Positions 25,413 through 32,417 of a DNA stretch of 46,559 nt are shown here, one piece after another. Position 1 is the first letter of the stretch. Every line of letters starts with the position of its first letter. The notes under the pieces are model-generated. The model ran no database searches, was not told where the DNA came from, and was given only the letters and a program-made list of their open reading frames with translations. Source of the stretch: Anaerolineales bacterium (GTDB lineage: Bacteria > Chloroflexota > Anaerolineae > Anaerolineales > UBA6663); contig JAEURK010000096.1 of the NCBI GenBank assembly GCA_016789175.1, positions 1 through 46,559 on the forward strand, given 5' to 3'. The position numbers were made by a program, and so were the translations under genes.

Positions 25413-26459
25413 TCAGTGGGTGGGCATGCGCTCGGCGGCGTGGCGCAGGATCTTGGCGATCGCCATGCCGTAGTCGTAGCCGGCGGCGCGGCAGGAGCGG
25501 GCGAAGCCGCCCTCCATCGTGATGTCGGGATTGGCGTTGACGTCGAGGACATACGGCACGCCATTGCGGACGCGCATGTCGACCCGGCCGTAGTCGCGCA
25601 TCTTGAGCGCCTTCCAGGTCGCCAGAGCCACACGCTTGATGCGGCGCTCGAGCGTCTTCTCGATCGGGGCCGGGCACTGGACCGCGATCAGACGGTAGGC
25701 GTCCGACTCAGGGTTCCACTTGGCGTCGAATGTGCACAGCCGGTCGTGGTAGTCGGTGAAAATGCCGTACTCCATCATGCTCAGCGGCAGGACCTCGGCA
25801 TCTTCGCCGTTGCCCCAGACCGAGACGTTGAACTCGGCGCCGTCGATGAAGTCTTCGACCAGGGCCGGGCTCTTCCAGGTGTCAACCACGTACTGGATGC
25901 GGTCCTTGAGTTGCTGGGCGTTGTCGACCACCGAGTCGCGCGAAATGCCAAACGAACAGTGCTCGGTCGCGGGCTTGACCAGCGCCGGGTAGCGGCGCCA
26001 GCCGTTGAGCACCGGGCGATCGTAGATCTTGGAGACCGGGGTCGGGATGCCGTGCTCGAGGAGCAGGGTCTTGGTCTGGCCCTTGTCCTGCGACACACCG
26101 AGCGACCAGGCGTCCGCACCGGTGTAGGCGAAGCCGAGTTCTTCCAGCACGGGCGGCACGGCGTCGTACGCGTTTGGCGCGCCGTCGATGCCCTCGCACC
26201 AGTTGAAGATCACGGTCTCGCGCGGGTCGTATTTCTTGAGGGGGCCGGCGATATCACGCTTGATCTGCACGATGTCGGCGTTCAGACCGACCACGCTCAG
26301 GCTGCGCTTCATGCGCGTCAGGCATTCTTCCGAAAGCGCGGTGTCGTCAGGAGTCCAATCGCTGAAGGTGCTGTTCAGGATGACGACTTGGAAGTTTTTG
26401 GCAACGTGAGCGGGGGAAGCAACATCAACGCGGCGGTTAGTTTTGATCTTCAGTGCCAT
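25413..26459 (-). CDS. D-Ala-D-Ala-ligase-like ATP-grasp protein C
   Basis: A 348-residue ATP-grasp enzyme. Family signs: IFNWCEGIDGAPNAYDAVPPVLEELGFAYTGADAWSLGVSQDKGQTKTLL (substrate loop and start of the ATP domain), YPALVKPATEHCSFGI (ATP lysine and glycine loop), ALVEDFIDGAEFNVSVWGN and YGRVDMRVRNGVPYVLDVNANPDI (metal-binding Asp/Asn). The peptidoglycan-type Ddl signatures are replaced, so it probably joins other amino acids or an amine. It has its own promoter with an upstream inverted repeat related to that of kamA. It is third of three ATP-grasp genes next to lysine 2,3-aminomutase, and beta-lysine is a possible substrate. Confidence 0.88.
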   Translation of the reverse strand: MALKIKTNRRVDVASPAHVAKNFQVVILNSTFSDWTPDDTALSEECLTRMKRSLSVVGLNADIVQIKRDIAGPLKKYDPRETVIFNWCEGIDGAPNAYDAVPPVLEELGFAYTGADAWSLGVSQDKGQTKTLLLEHGIPTPVSKIYDRPVLNGWRRYPALVKPATEHCSFGISRDSVVDNAQQLKDRIQYVVDTWKSPALVEDFIDGAEFNVSVWGNGEDAEVLPLSMMEYGIFTDYHDRLCTFDAKWNPESDAYRLIAVQCPAPIEKTLERRIKRVALATWKALKMRDYGRVDMRVRNGVPYVLDVNANPDITMEGGFARSCRAAGYDYGMAIAKILRHAAERMPTH

Positions 26460-26548
26460 CTCCTACCTCATGCCGGCCCTCGCATCGCCGTCCACATCTG
26501 GCAGGTCGCGCGAGTTTCGGTCCCACATTTAGTCGTATAACGTTGTGC

Positions 26549-26576
26549 ATCCTAGCACAATCATTAACAGAGTCAA
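26549..26576 (-). promoter_or_regulatory. Promoter of ATP-grasp C
   Basis: Minus-strand TTGACT (26571-26576), 16-base spacer, TAGGAT (26549-26554). The -10 forms exactly the centre of a TTGTGC-atccta-GCACAA inverted repeat (26543-26560), a possible repressor site. Confidence 0.6.
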
Positions 26577-26590
26577 CTTAAAAGTTAAGT
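26576..26590 (-). promoter_or_regulatory. CTTAA/TTAAG box upstream of ATP-grasp C
   Basis: A perfect 6-bp inverted repeat with 3-base centre (ACTTAA-aag-TTAAGT) abuts the -35. A related box is found at the same place before kamA (31186-31201), and a half-site before ATP-grasp A (29572-29578). Confidence 0.5.
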
Positions 26591-26672
26591 AAAAGTAACT
26601 CATTTGCGATTGGTGACGAGCGATTGCCACATGACGTTGAGGCATTACAAATCGCAAATCACCAATGATCTC

Positions 26673-27155
26673 TCACTCGATCCTCTTGACATAGACGCAC
26701 AGGTCTTCGCCGCGCGCATAGAAGTCCGTGATCTGAGTCTGCAGGGCGCATCCCATCCTCAGATAGAAACGGCGCGCGGGCGCGTACTCGGACCGACTAC
26801 TGGTCCAGATGACGATCAACCAGCGGCCGATCGCGCGCACGGCCTCTTCAACGGCGGCGAAGAGCGCGGCGGCCACGCCCCTGCCCTGCGCACCCTGCGC
26901 CGTGCAAATCCAGTACAGGTCCGTGGCACCCTGCGAGAGCGCGGTCGGCCCCCAGCACGCGAAGCCCAAGAGCGTTGCGCCATCCCTGCAACTCAAGAAG
27001 TTGTAGCCGCTGACGGCAGGATCCTTGAGATAGCCCTGAAAAAGCTCGTCGACGGTGCGCACTTCTTCGTCGTTGAAGACGCCGACCGAGCGCGTCGCCT
27101 CAAGGATCGCGGGCAAATCGTCGGGAAGCGAACGAGCGACCATCAGGGTATTCAT
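26673..27155 (-). CDS. GNAT-family acetyltransferase
   Basis: A 160-residue GNAT: MVARSLPDDLPAILEATRSVGVF, DGATLLGFACWGPTALSQGATDLYWICTAQGAQGRGVAAALFAAVEEAV (acetyl-CoA motif QGRGVAAAL) and PARRFYLRMGCALQTQITDFYARGEDLCVYVKRI. Its ATG overlaps the stop of ATP-grasp B (ATGA), so the two are translationally coupled. The neighbourhood with lysine 2,3-aminomutase recalls AblB, which acetylates beta-lysine, but AblB is a longer protein. Acylation of a beta-lysine-containing product is a reasonable guess only. Confidence 0.88.
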   Translation of the reverse strand: MNTLMVARSLPDDLPAILEATRSVGVFNDEEVRTVDELFQGYLKDPAVSGYNFLSCRDGATLLGFACWGPTALSQGATDLYWICTAQGAQGRGVAAALFAAVEEAVRAIGRWLIVIWTSSRSEYAPARRFYLRMGCALQTQITDFYARGEDLCVYVKRIE

Positions 27156-28294
27156 GCCGGGGTCGGCCCGCCGGCGTACGAAGTGTAGACGCTCGGCCGC
27201 AGATCATGGCGGTCGATGGCGGCGTTGAGGATCATGTTGATCAATTCAGTGTAGCCGATCCCAGCCGCGGCCGCCTCGAGCACCAGGTCGCTCAACCCCG
27301 GCGCCAGGCCGGGCAGCGGGTTGATCTCGAGGATGTACGGGCGATCGTTATCACTCGAATCCAGTCGGAAGTCGATGCGCGAGACGTCGTAACAGCCCAG
27401 CACGCGGAAGACCGCGGCAGTCAGCCAGTTGAGCTCCTGCACCTGCTCGGGCCGCAGCGGCGCCGGGCACAGCAGCTCGACCTTGTCGGCCAGGTCGGTC
27501 TTGAGCGTGTTGGTGTAGACGGCCTCGCTCTCGCGGTACGGCTCGAGGTTGACCTCGAGCGGCGGAAGAAACGTGATGCCGCCCGCCCGGATCGCGGCCA
27601 ACCCGGCCTCTGAGTAATCCCGGGTACGTTCGCCGAAGTAGTAACGCGCCGGCAATCGGCGGCTGGCCGGGCCGGAGAAGTTGCCGACCAGGCCGACCGT
27701 GACCTCCCGGCCCGAGATGTAGCGCTCGACCAGCGCGGTCTGCTTGTACTTGTCAAGCGTGTAGGCGACCCGCTCGCGCAGCTCGGCCTCGTTGTTGACG
27801 ATCGACTGCGCCGTCACGCCCATACCGGTGCCTTCACGGGCCGGCTTTACGAACAGCGGGAAGAGCATGTCGTCGTCCAGCGGCTCATCGGCGCGCTCGA
27901 AGGTCTGAAAGGCCGGGGTCGGCAAGGTGTGCCAGTTGAGCACGCGCTTGGTCATCGGCTTGTCGAGGGCCAGGGCGAGGCTCATGACGCGCGAGCCGGT
28001 GTAGGGGATCCGCAGCATCTCGAGCAAGGCCGGCACCTGGGCCTCGCGCCCGTCGCCGAAGTGCCCCTCGCAGATGTTGAAACAGATGTCGGGCTTGTAG
28101 TCGATCAGCTTGGCCTGCAGCCCGACATCGCCCTCGAAGAAGGCGGCCTCATGACCGCCGGCCCGGATGGCTTCCTGCAGGGCGTTGACGGTCTTCTCGG
28201 AGTCCAGGTCGTCCCAGTAATCCTCGGTCATCCCGGGCAGGATCGGCGCGTTCTTCTTGAGGTTGGCGAGCACCGCGACTTTATGCCTGGTCAT
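27152..28294 (-). CDS. D-Ala-D-Ala-ligase-like ATP-grasp protein B
   Basis: 380 residues starting at ATG 28294 behind AGGAGCGACC; the longer frame upstream is Arg-rich shadow. Features: VAVLANLKKNAPILPGM, ICFNICEGHFGDGREAQVPALLEMLRIPYTGS (Ddl-like 'QG-LLE-LGIPYTGS' block), LDKPMTKRVL, PLFVKPAREGTGMGV, ALVERYISGREVTVGLVGN and YILEINPLPGLAPGLS (metal-binding Glu/Asn). It is clearly a paralogue of ATP-grasp A, starting 19 bases after that gene ends, with ATP-grasp C a more distant relative. A role in amide-bond formation with an amino acid is well supported by fold; the substrates are not known. Confidence 0.9.
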   Translation of the reverse strand: MTRHKVAVLANLKKNAPILPGMTEDYWDDLDSEKTVNALQEAIRAGGHEAAFFEGDVGLQAKLIDYKPDICFNICEGHFGDGREAQVPALLEMLRIPYTGSRVMSLALALDKPMTKRVLNWHTLPTPAFQTFERADEPLDDDMLFPLFVKPAREGTGMGVTAQSIVNNEAELRERVAYTLDKYKQTALVERYISGREVTVGLVGNFSGPASRRLPARYYFGERTRDYSEAGLAAIRAGGITFLPPLEVNLEPYRESEAVYTNTLKTDLADKVELLCPAPLRPEQVQELNWLTAAVFRVLGCYDVSRIDFRLDSSDNDRPYILEINPLPGLAPGLSDLVLEAAAAGIGYTELINMILNAAIDRHDLRPSVYTSYAGGPTPA

Positions 28295-28313
28295 GGTCGC
28301 TCCTGGGCGGCGT

Positions 28314-29522
28314 CTAGGCCGCGGAATGCGCCGCCTGCGGCTGGCCCGCCGCCGAATGCGCGGCGACCAGGCCCAGACGTTTGACGGCGGCGTTGAAGAT
28401 CGCCTGCAACATCTGCCGATGCGTCCAGCCCTCACCCTCGGCGCACAACGTCAGGTCGCTGATCGAGGTCATGCCCGGGAGCGCGTTGATCTCCAGGATC
28501 ATGGGCTGCAGGTTGTTGTGGACATCGAGCCGGAAGTCGACCCGCGAGACGTCCAGACCGGCGCACACCCGGAAGGTCTCGATCGACAAACGGCGCACTT
28601 CGGCGGCCACGGCCTCGTCGAGCGGGGCCGGGCAGAAGTACCGATAGTCGTCGGCCAGGTCGACCTTCAGCTTGTGCGAGTAAAACGGCTCGGTGCCCGG
28701 CGGGTAATGGGTGTAGTCGATCTCGGAAATCGGGAAGAAGTGGATGTCGTCGGCCGAGCCGTCGGGCCGCAGGTTGCCGACCAGGCCGCAGGTGACGTCG
28801 CGGCCCTCGATGTATTCCTCGACCAGCACGCTTTCGCCGTAGGCCTGCAGCAGATACGCGATCTTCGCGCGCAGGCGGCGCTCGTCGCGCAACATGGCGT
28901 CGCTGCCGATGCCGATGCCCGTGCCCTGGCGGTTGGGCTTGGCGAAGAGCGCCCGCCCCCGCTCCAGGCATTCGCGCAACGGCGCCTCGAGCGGCGCATC
29001 CGCCGCGAAGAACTCCTGGAAGGCCGGCGTCGGCAGGCCGTGATAACGCAGGATGCGCTTGGTCATGGCCTTGTCCAGCGTCAGGGCCAGGCCCATCACC
29101 CGGGCCGCCGTGTACGGGATGCCCAGCATCTCGAGCAGGGCCGGCACCTGAGCCTCGCGCGAGTCGCCGCGAAAGCCCTCGCAGGTGTTGAAGCAGATGT
29201 CGACCGGGTTCTCGCGCAACCGGGCGACCAGGTCGGGATTGCCCTCGTAGGCCACCACCTCGTGCCCCAGCGCCCGGATGGCCTCGCAGTAGTCGTTGAC
29301 GTTCTTGGGGGAATCCAGCTCGTCGAGCACGTCGGCGGGGACGCCGTCGATATGCGGCGCGTTCTCCTTGAGGTTGTAGAGGACGGCCACCTTGAGAGGT
29401 CGATGATAGCCGTTGGTGGAGAAGCGCTGCCAGGTAGATGAAGGTTCAGAAGACGACACGACAACGATGTCCTGACTGATGCCCAGGTGATGGTGTGACT
29501 GGGCCTGATCAGGCGCGATCAT
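28314..29522 (-). CDS. D-Ala-D-Ala-ligase-like ATP-grasp protein A
   Basis: 402 residues with LKVAVLYNLKENAPHIDGVPADVLDELDS, ICFNTCEGFRGDSREAQVPALLEMLGIPYTA, LDKAMTKRIL, ALFAKPNRQGTGIGIGS, VLVEEYIEGRDVTCGLVGN, FRLDVHNNLQPMILEINALPGMTSIS (Glu/Asn metal site, close to Ddl EINTLPG). The first 42 residues precede the fold. The ATG at 29522 has no clear ribosome site, but a promoter-like TTGCGC-16-TATAGG lies 20 bases upstream, which favours it; a later non-ATG start cannot be excluded. The C-terminus ends in two AAHSAA segments. First of the A-B-GNAT run, probably one transcript. Confidence 0.88.
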   Translation of the reverse strand: MIAPDQAQSHHHLGISQDIVVVSSSEPSSTWQRFSTNGYHRPLKVAVLYNLKENAPHIDGVPADVLDELDSPKNVNDYCEAIRALGHEVVAYEGNPDLVARLRENPVDICFNTCEGFRGDSREAQVPALLEMLGIPYTAARVMGLALTLDKAMTKRILRYHGLPTPAFQEFFAADAPLEAPLRECLERGRALFAKPNRQGTGIGIGSDAMLRDERRLRAKIAYLLQAYGESVLVEEYIEGRDVTCGLVGNLRPDGSADDIHFFPISEIDYTHYPPGTEPFYSHKLKVDLADDYRYFCPAPLDEAVAAEVRRLSIETFRVCAGLDVSRVDFRLDVHNNLQPMILEINALPGMTSISDLTLCAEGEGWTHRQMLQAIFNAAVKRLGLVAAHSAAGQPQAAHSAA

Positions 29523-29542
29523 ACAACGCTTTGCGCCACATG

Positions 29543-29578
29543 CCTATAGCAAAGTGAACGAAGCGCGCAAACCTTAAG
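29543..29578 (-). promoter_or_regulatory. Promoter and CTTAAGG half-box of ATP-grasp A
   Basis: Minus-strand TTGCGC (29565-29570), 16-base spacer, TATAGG (29543-29548). CTTAAGG (29572-29578) lies right above the -35, at the position of the boxes before ATP-grasp C and kamA. Confidence 0.45.
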
Positions 29579-29580
29579 CA

Positions 29581-29611
29581 GAGAGGACCGGGGTGCCGCC
29601 CCGGTCCTCTC
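29581..29611 (-). terminator. Terminator after kamA
   Basis: A 13-bp perfect stem (GAGAGGACCGGGG / CCCCGGTCCTCTC) with loop TGCCG, 13 bases beyond the kamA stop codon. The T-run is weak, so read-through into ATP-grasp A is possible. Confidence 0.75.
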
Positions 29612-29624
29612 CAGGTGTGGAACG

Positions 29625-31019
29625 CTACGCCTCGTCTCCAGAGGCGAGCTGCGCGGGCGGCGCGCTGCTCTCGCCCTCGATCAGGTCCGGCGCCGAGCCG
29701 ATGCCAAGCGGTCGCCACTTGGTCTCGTCGGCGCGCAGTCGATGCATGCCACCGCCGCGGTTATGGACCTCGTCGAAGTTGGTCGGCTTGATGAACATGT
29801 CCTGGCCCTGCAACAGCCCATGCACGCCCGACTGGCCGGGCTCGGGCCGCTTCTCGATCTGGGCCTCGAGTGCCGCGACCGCGTGCGGGTTGTAGTCGTC
29901 GGGCTCGGTGTAGGTCGTGATATAGCCCTCGTAGTTGCGCAGCACGGTCTTGCCCGGCGCCATCGAGATCAGGTAGTTGGGCATGACCGGGATCTTGCCG
30001 CCCCCGCCCGGCCCGTCGATGATGTAGGTCGGCACGGCGTAACCCGACGTGTGGCCGCGCAGCCCCTCGATGATCTCGATGCCCTTGGCCACCGAGGTCC
30101 GGAAGTGACCCGAGCCCTCGACCAGGTCGCACTGATACAGGTAGTACGGGCGCACGCGCATCCGCACCAGATCCTGCACCAGCTTGCGCTGGATGTGGAC
30201 CGAGTCGTTCACACCGGCCAGCAGCACGCTCTGGTTGCCGAGCGGCACCCCGGCCCGCGAGAGCTTGTCGCAGGCCTGGGCCAGCTCCTCGGTGATCTCG
30301 TTCGAGTGATTGACGTGGATGTTCATCCAGATCGGATGGTACTTGGCCAGCGTCTCGCACAGCTCGTCGGTGACACGCATCGGCAGGAAGACCGGCACGC
30401 GCGAGCCGATCCGCACGATCTCGATGTGCTCGATCGCGCGCAGCCGGCTGATGATCTCCTCGAACAACTTGGGCGCCAGCGTGAGCGGGTCGCCGCCGGA
30501 GAGCAACACGTCGCGCACCTGCGGCGTGCGCTCGAGGTACGCGATCTGGGCCTCGAACTCCTTGCGCGAGAAGGTCTGGCTCGGGTCGCCGACGATGCGC
30601 GAGCGCGTGCAGTAACGGCAGTACGACGCGCACTGGGTGGTAACCAGCATCAACACCCGGTCGGGATAGCGATGCACCAGCCCGGGCACCGGCGAGTGCC
30701 GGTCCTCGGCCAGCGAGTCCTCCATCATCGACTGGAACGGCACCATCTCGCGGTCGGTCGGCACGACCTGGGCTCGAATCGGGTCGTGCGGGTCGCGCGG
30801 GTCGATCAGCGAGGCGAAATACGGCGTGACATCGACCCGAAACAGGCTCTTGGCGCCCAGGGCTTTCTTCTCGGACTCGGTCAGCTCGAGCACGTCGGCC
30901 AGTTCGCCGAGCGTGTTCAGGCGGTGCGACATCTGCCAGCGCCAGTCGAACCACTTCTCGTCGGGCACATCCTTAAAGAAGGGCGAGCGGCGGCCGGGAG
31001 CGAACTTAAGTTTGGACAT
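29625..31019 (-). CDS. kamA: Lysine 2,3-aminomutase (radical SAM, PLP)
   Basis: Converts L-lysine to L-beta-lysine. 464 residues. The radical-SAM cluster motif is QCASYCRYCTR (Cys130, 134, 137), and the SAM-binding SGGDPLTLAP follows. The lysine-binding aspartates are Asp298 (QCDLVEGSGHFRT) and Asp335 (YIIDGPGGGGK), and Lys342 in GGGGKIPVMPNY is the PLP lysine. The conserved KGIEIIEGLRGHTSGYAVPT block and the C-terminal multimerisation region are present. It is therefore a full-length aminomutase for free lysine rather than the short EpmB that modifies EF-P. A ribosome site (GGAGG) precedes the ATG. An inverted repeat and a TACAAT -10 lie upstream. It heads a cluster of ATP-grasp ligases and an acetyltransferase. 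Confidence 0.95.
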   Translation of the reverse strand: MSKLKFAPGRRSPFFKDVPDEKWFDWRWQMSHRLNTLGELADVLELTESEKKALGAKSLFRVDVTPYFASLIDPRDPHDPIRAQVVPTDREMVPFQSMMEDSLAEDRHSPVPGLVHRYPDRVLMLVTTQCASYCRYCTRSRIVGDPSQTFSRKEFEAQIAYLERTPQVRDVLLSGGDPLTLAPKLFEEIISRLRAIEHIEIVRIGSRVPVFLPMRVTDELCETLAKYHPIWMNIHVNHSNEITEELAQACDKLSRAGVPLGNQSVLLAGVNDSVHIQRKLVQDLVRMRVRPYYLYQCDLVEGSGHFRTSVAKGIEIIEGLRGHTSGYAVPTYIIDGPGGGGKIPVMPNYLISMAPGKTVLRNYEGYITTYTEPDDYNPHAVAALEAQIEKRPEPGQSGVHGLLQGQDMFIKPTNFDEVHNRGGGMHRLRADETKWRPLGIGSAPDLIEGESSAPPAQLASGDEA

Positions 31020-31157
31020 AACGACACCTCCAACGGCAGTGACGGCGGGGATGAAGACAGGCGCGGCTCAGGCACGAGCCGGAGGGTCGTGATCCTGCCG
31101 GTAGAAACCGGCGATGCCGAGCGTGCGGGCTGCGAAAAACATGCTCACAGTGGAGAA

Positions 31158-31201
31158 ATTGTAGCGAGAAACGCGGCCTGGTTGACCTTAAAAGGTTAAG
31201 G
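31158..31201 (-). promoter_or_regulatory. Promoter and CTTAA/TTAAG box of kamA
   Basis: Minus-strand TACAAT (31158-31163); a weak GTCAAC stands at the -35 place. Directly upstream is the inverted repeat CCTTAA-aagg-TTAAGG (31186-31201). A weak -35 with a neighbouring box suggests an activator. Confidence 0.5.
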
Positions 31202-31242
31202 GCGAGGGCGGGGCTGGGCGGTCACCGCGCCCCCGACCCTCA

Positions 31243-32322
31243 TTACCCTAAAGTCCCCCATACCTCGATCTTGGTCCGGACGCGACGGATGACGTCGTTG
31301 GTGAACTCACTGGTGGTCGCGTGCCCGCCCAGGTCGGGCGTCTTCATACCCTCGAAGACGGCCTCGAAGACCGACTCGTAGATCGCACGCGAAGCCCGGT
31401 CGGCCGCTGGCAGCTCGAAGTAGGTCAACAGCGCCGCGCCGGCCAGGATCATGGCCATCGGGTTGGCAATGTTCTTGCCCTGCAGACTGGGCGCAGTGCC
31501 GTGCGGGGCTTCGGCCATGACGGCCCGCACCTTGAGCGTAGCCGGGTCCATGCCCAGCACCAGCGACTCGGAACCCGCGATCGTGCCGAACATCTGCAAC
31601 ACCAGGTCGCTGAGCAGGTCACCGTCGCGGTTGAGCGACGGGATGACCAGGGCCTCGCCCGAGGTCGTCAACAACAGCGCCATGGTGGCATCGATCAGCT
31701 GCGGCTCGTAGGGCACGCCCGGATGCCGGTGATGGGCGGCATCCATTTCTTCCTTGAACATGCCCTCGTACACCGGGCTGACCGTGTACTTCGGACCACC
31801 AAAGACCTTGGCCCCGATCTTCTGCGCATATTGAAAGGCGAACTCAGCCACCGTGCGGCAGGTCGCGCGCGAGATCTTCTCGGTGCGATAGGCCCACTCG
31901 TCGTCGCCGACCTGCTCGCGCCATTCCTTGGCGCCGTACGCATCGTCCACGGCCATGCGCACGACCGCGATCGGCGCGTGCACGCCGCCGACCGGGCGGA
32001 TATTGGGGATGCGCCGGCCCGTGCGCAGGATCACCTTGCCGTCGATCTCTTCGCGCAGGATGGCATTCGGCGAGCCCACGTCACCCTTGGTCTCGGGTGT
32101 GATGGTCGCGGCTTTGAGGCCGAGCCCGGTGGTCGCCATCGCCGCCGCAGCGTCCCGCACGACGGCGTTCTGGGTCGCACGCCGATTGGCGAGCGACAGG
32201 TCGAAGTGTTTGAACTCCGTCGGAACCCGGGTGACATTCGGGTCGAGCACACGCAAGGCCTCGACCAGCAACTCCTGGCCCGTCTGATCGCCCTCCAACA
32301 CCACCACCGTTCGTGTCGTCAT
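31243..32322 (-). CDS. Isocitrate/isopropylmalate dehydrogenase family protein
   Basis: 359 residues of the NAD(P)-dependent beta-decarboxylating dehydrogenase family: VVVLEGDQTGQELLVEALRVL, KAATITPETKGDVGSPNAILREEIDGKVILRTGR (substrate loop), YTVSPVYEGMFKEEM, NRDGDLLSDLVLQMFGTIAGSESLVLG (metal-binding aspartates) and AEAPHGTAPSLQGKNIANPMAMILAGA (NAD-binding HGTAP). Substrate cannot be decided between isocitrate, isopropylmalate, homoisocitrate and tartrate-like acids; the second segment (RRATQNAVVRDAAAAM) is unlike typical LeuB. A homoisocitrate role would link it to lysine supply for the aminomutase, but that is only a guess. It has its own promoter with a palindrome. Confidence 0.85.
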   Translation of the reverse strand: MTTRTVVVLEGDQTGQELLVEALRVLDPNVTRVPTEFKHFDLSLANRRATQNAVVRDAAAAMATTGLGLKAATITPETKGDVGSPNAILREEIDGKVILRTGRRIPNIRPVGGVHAPIAVVRMAVDDAYGAKEWREQVGDDEWAYRTEKISRATCRTVAEFAFQYAQKIGAKVFGGPKYTVSPVYEGMFKEEMDAAHHRHPGVPYEPQLIDATMALLLTTSGEALVIPSLNRDGDLLSDLVLQMFGTIAGSESLVLGMDPATLKVRAVMAEAPHGTAPSLQGKNIANPMAMILAGAALLTYFELPAADRASRAIYESVFEAVFEGMKTPDLGGHATTSEFTNDVIRRVRTKIEVWGTLG

Positions 32323-32369
32323 GGTTACTCCTGCTCGCCGTCTGCCAGACCGCAGCCCCGGCGCGTTGT

Positions 32370-32406
32370 ATGGTACTGCCGGCGCCGATCACGGTCAACT
32401 TGACCG
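32370..32406 (-). promoter_or_regulatory. Promoter with overlapping palindrome before the dehydrogenase gene
   Basis: Minus-strand TTGACC (32393-32398), 17-base spacer, TACCAT (32370-32375). The -35 lies inside the 15-base palindrome CGGTCAA-c-TTGACCG (32392-32406), a good candidate for a dimeric repressor site. Confidence 0.6.
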
Positions 32407-32417
32407 GTTTGGTCTCC

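Noticed and set aside
26602-26670. Inverted repeat made of 'TTGCGATTGGTGA' and 'TCGCAAATCACCAAT' words as terminator or operator
   Set aside because: The matching words are in swapped order so no continuous stem forms; it looks like another low-complexity intergenic patch.
29625-31019. EpmB-type EF-P lysine aminomutase
   Set aside because: The protein is full length with the C-terminal region of free-lysine aminomutases and both lysine-binding aspartates; EpmB is much shorter, and no EF-P or EpmA gene is near.
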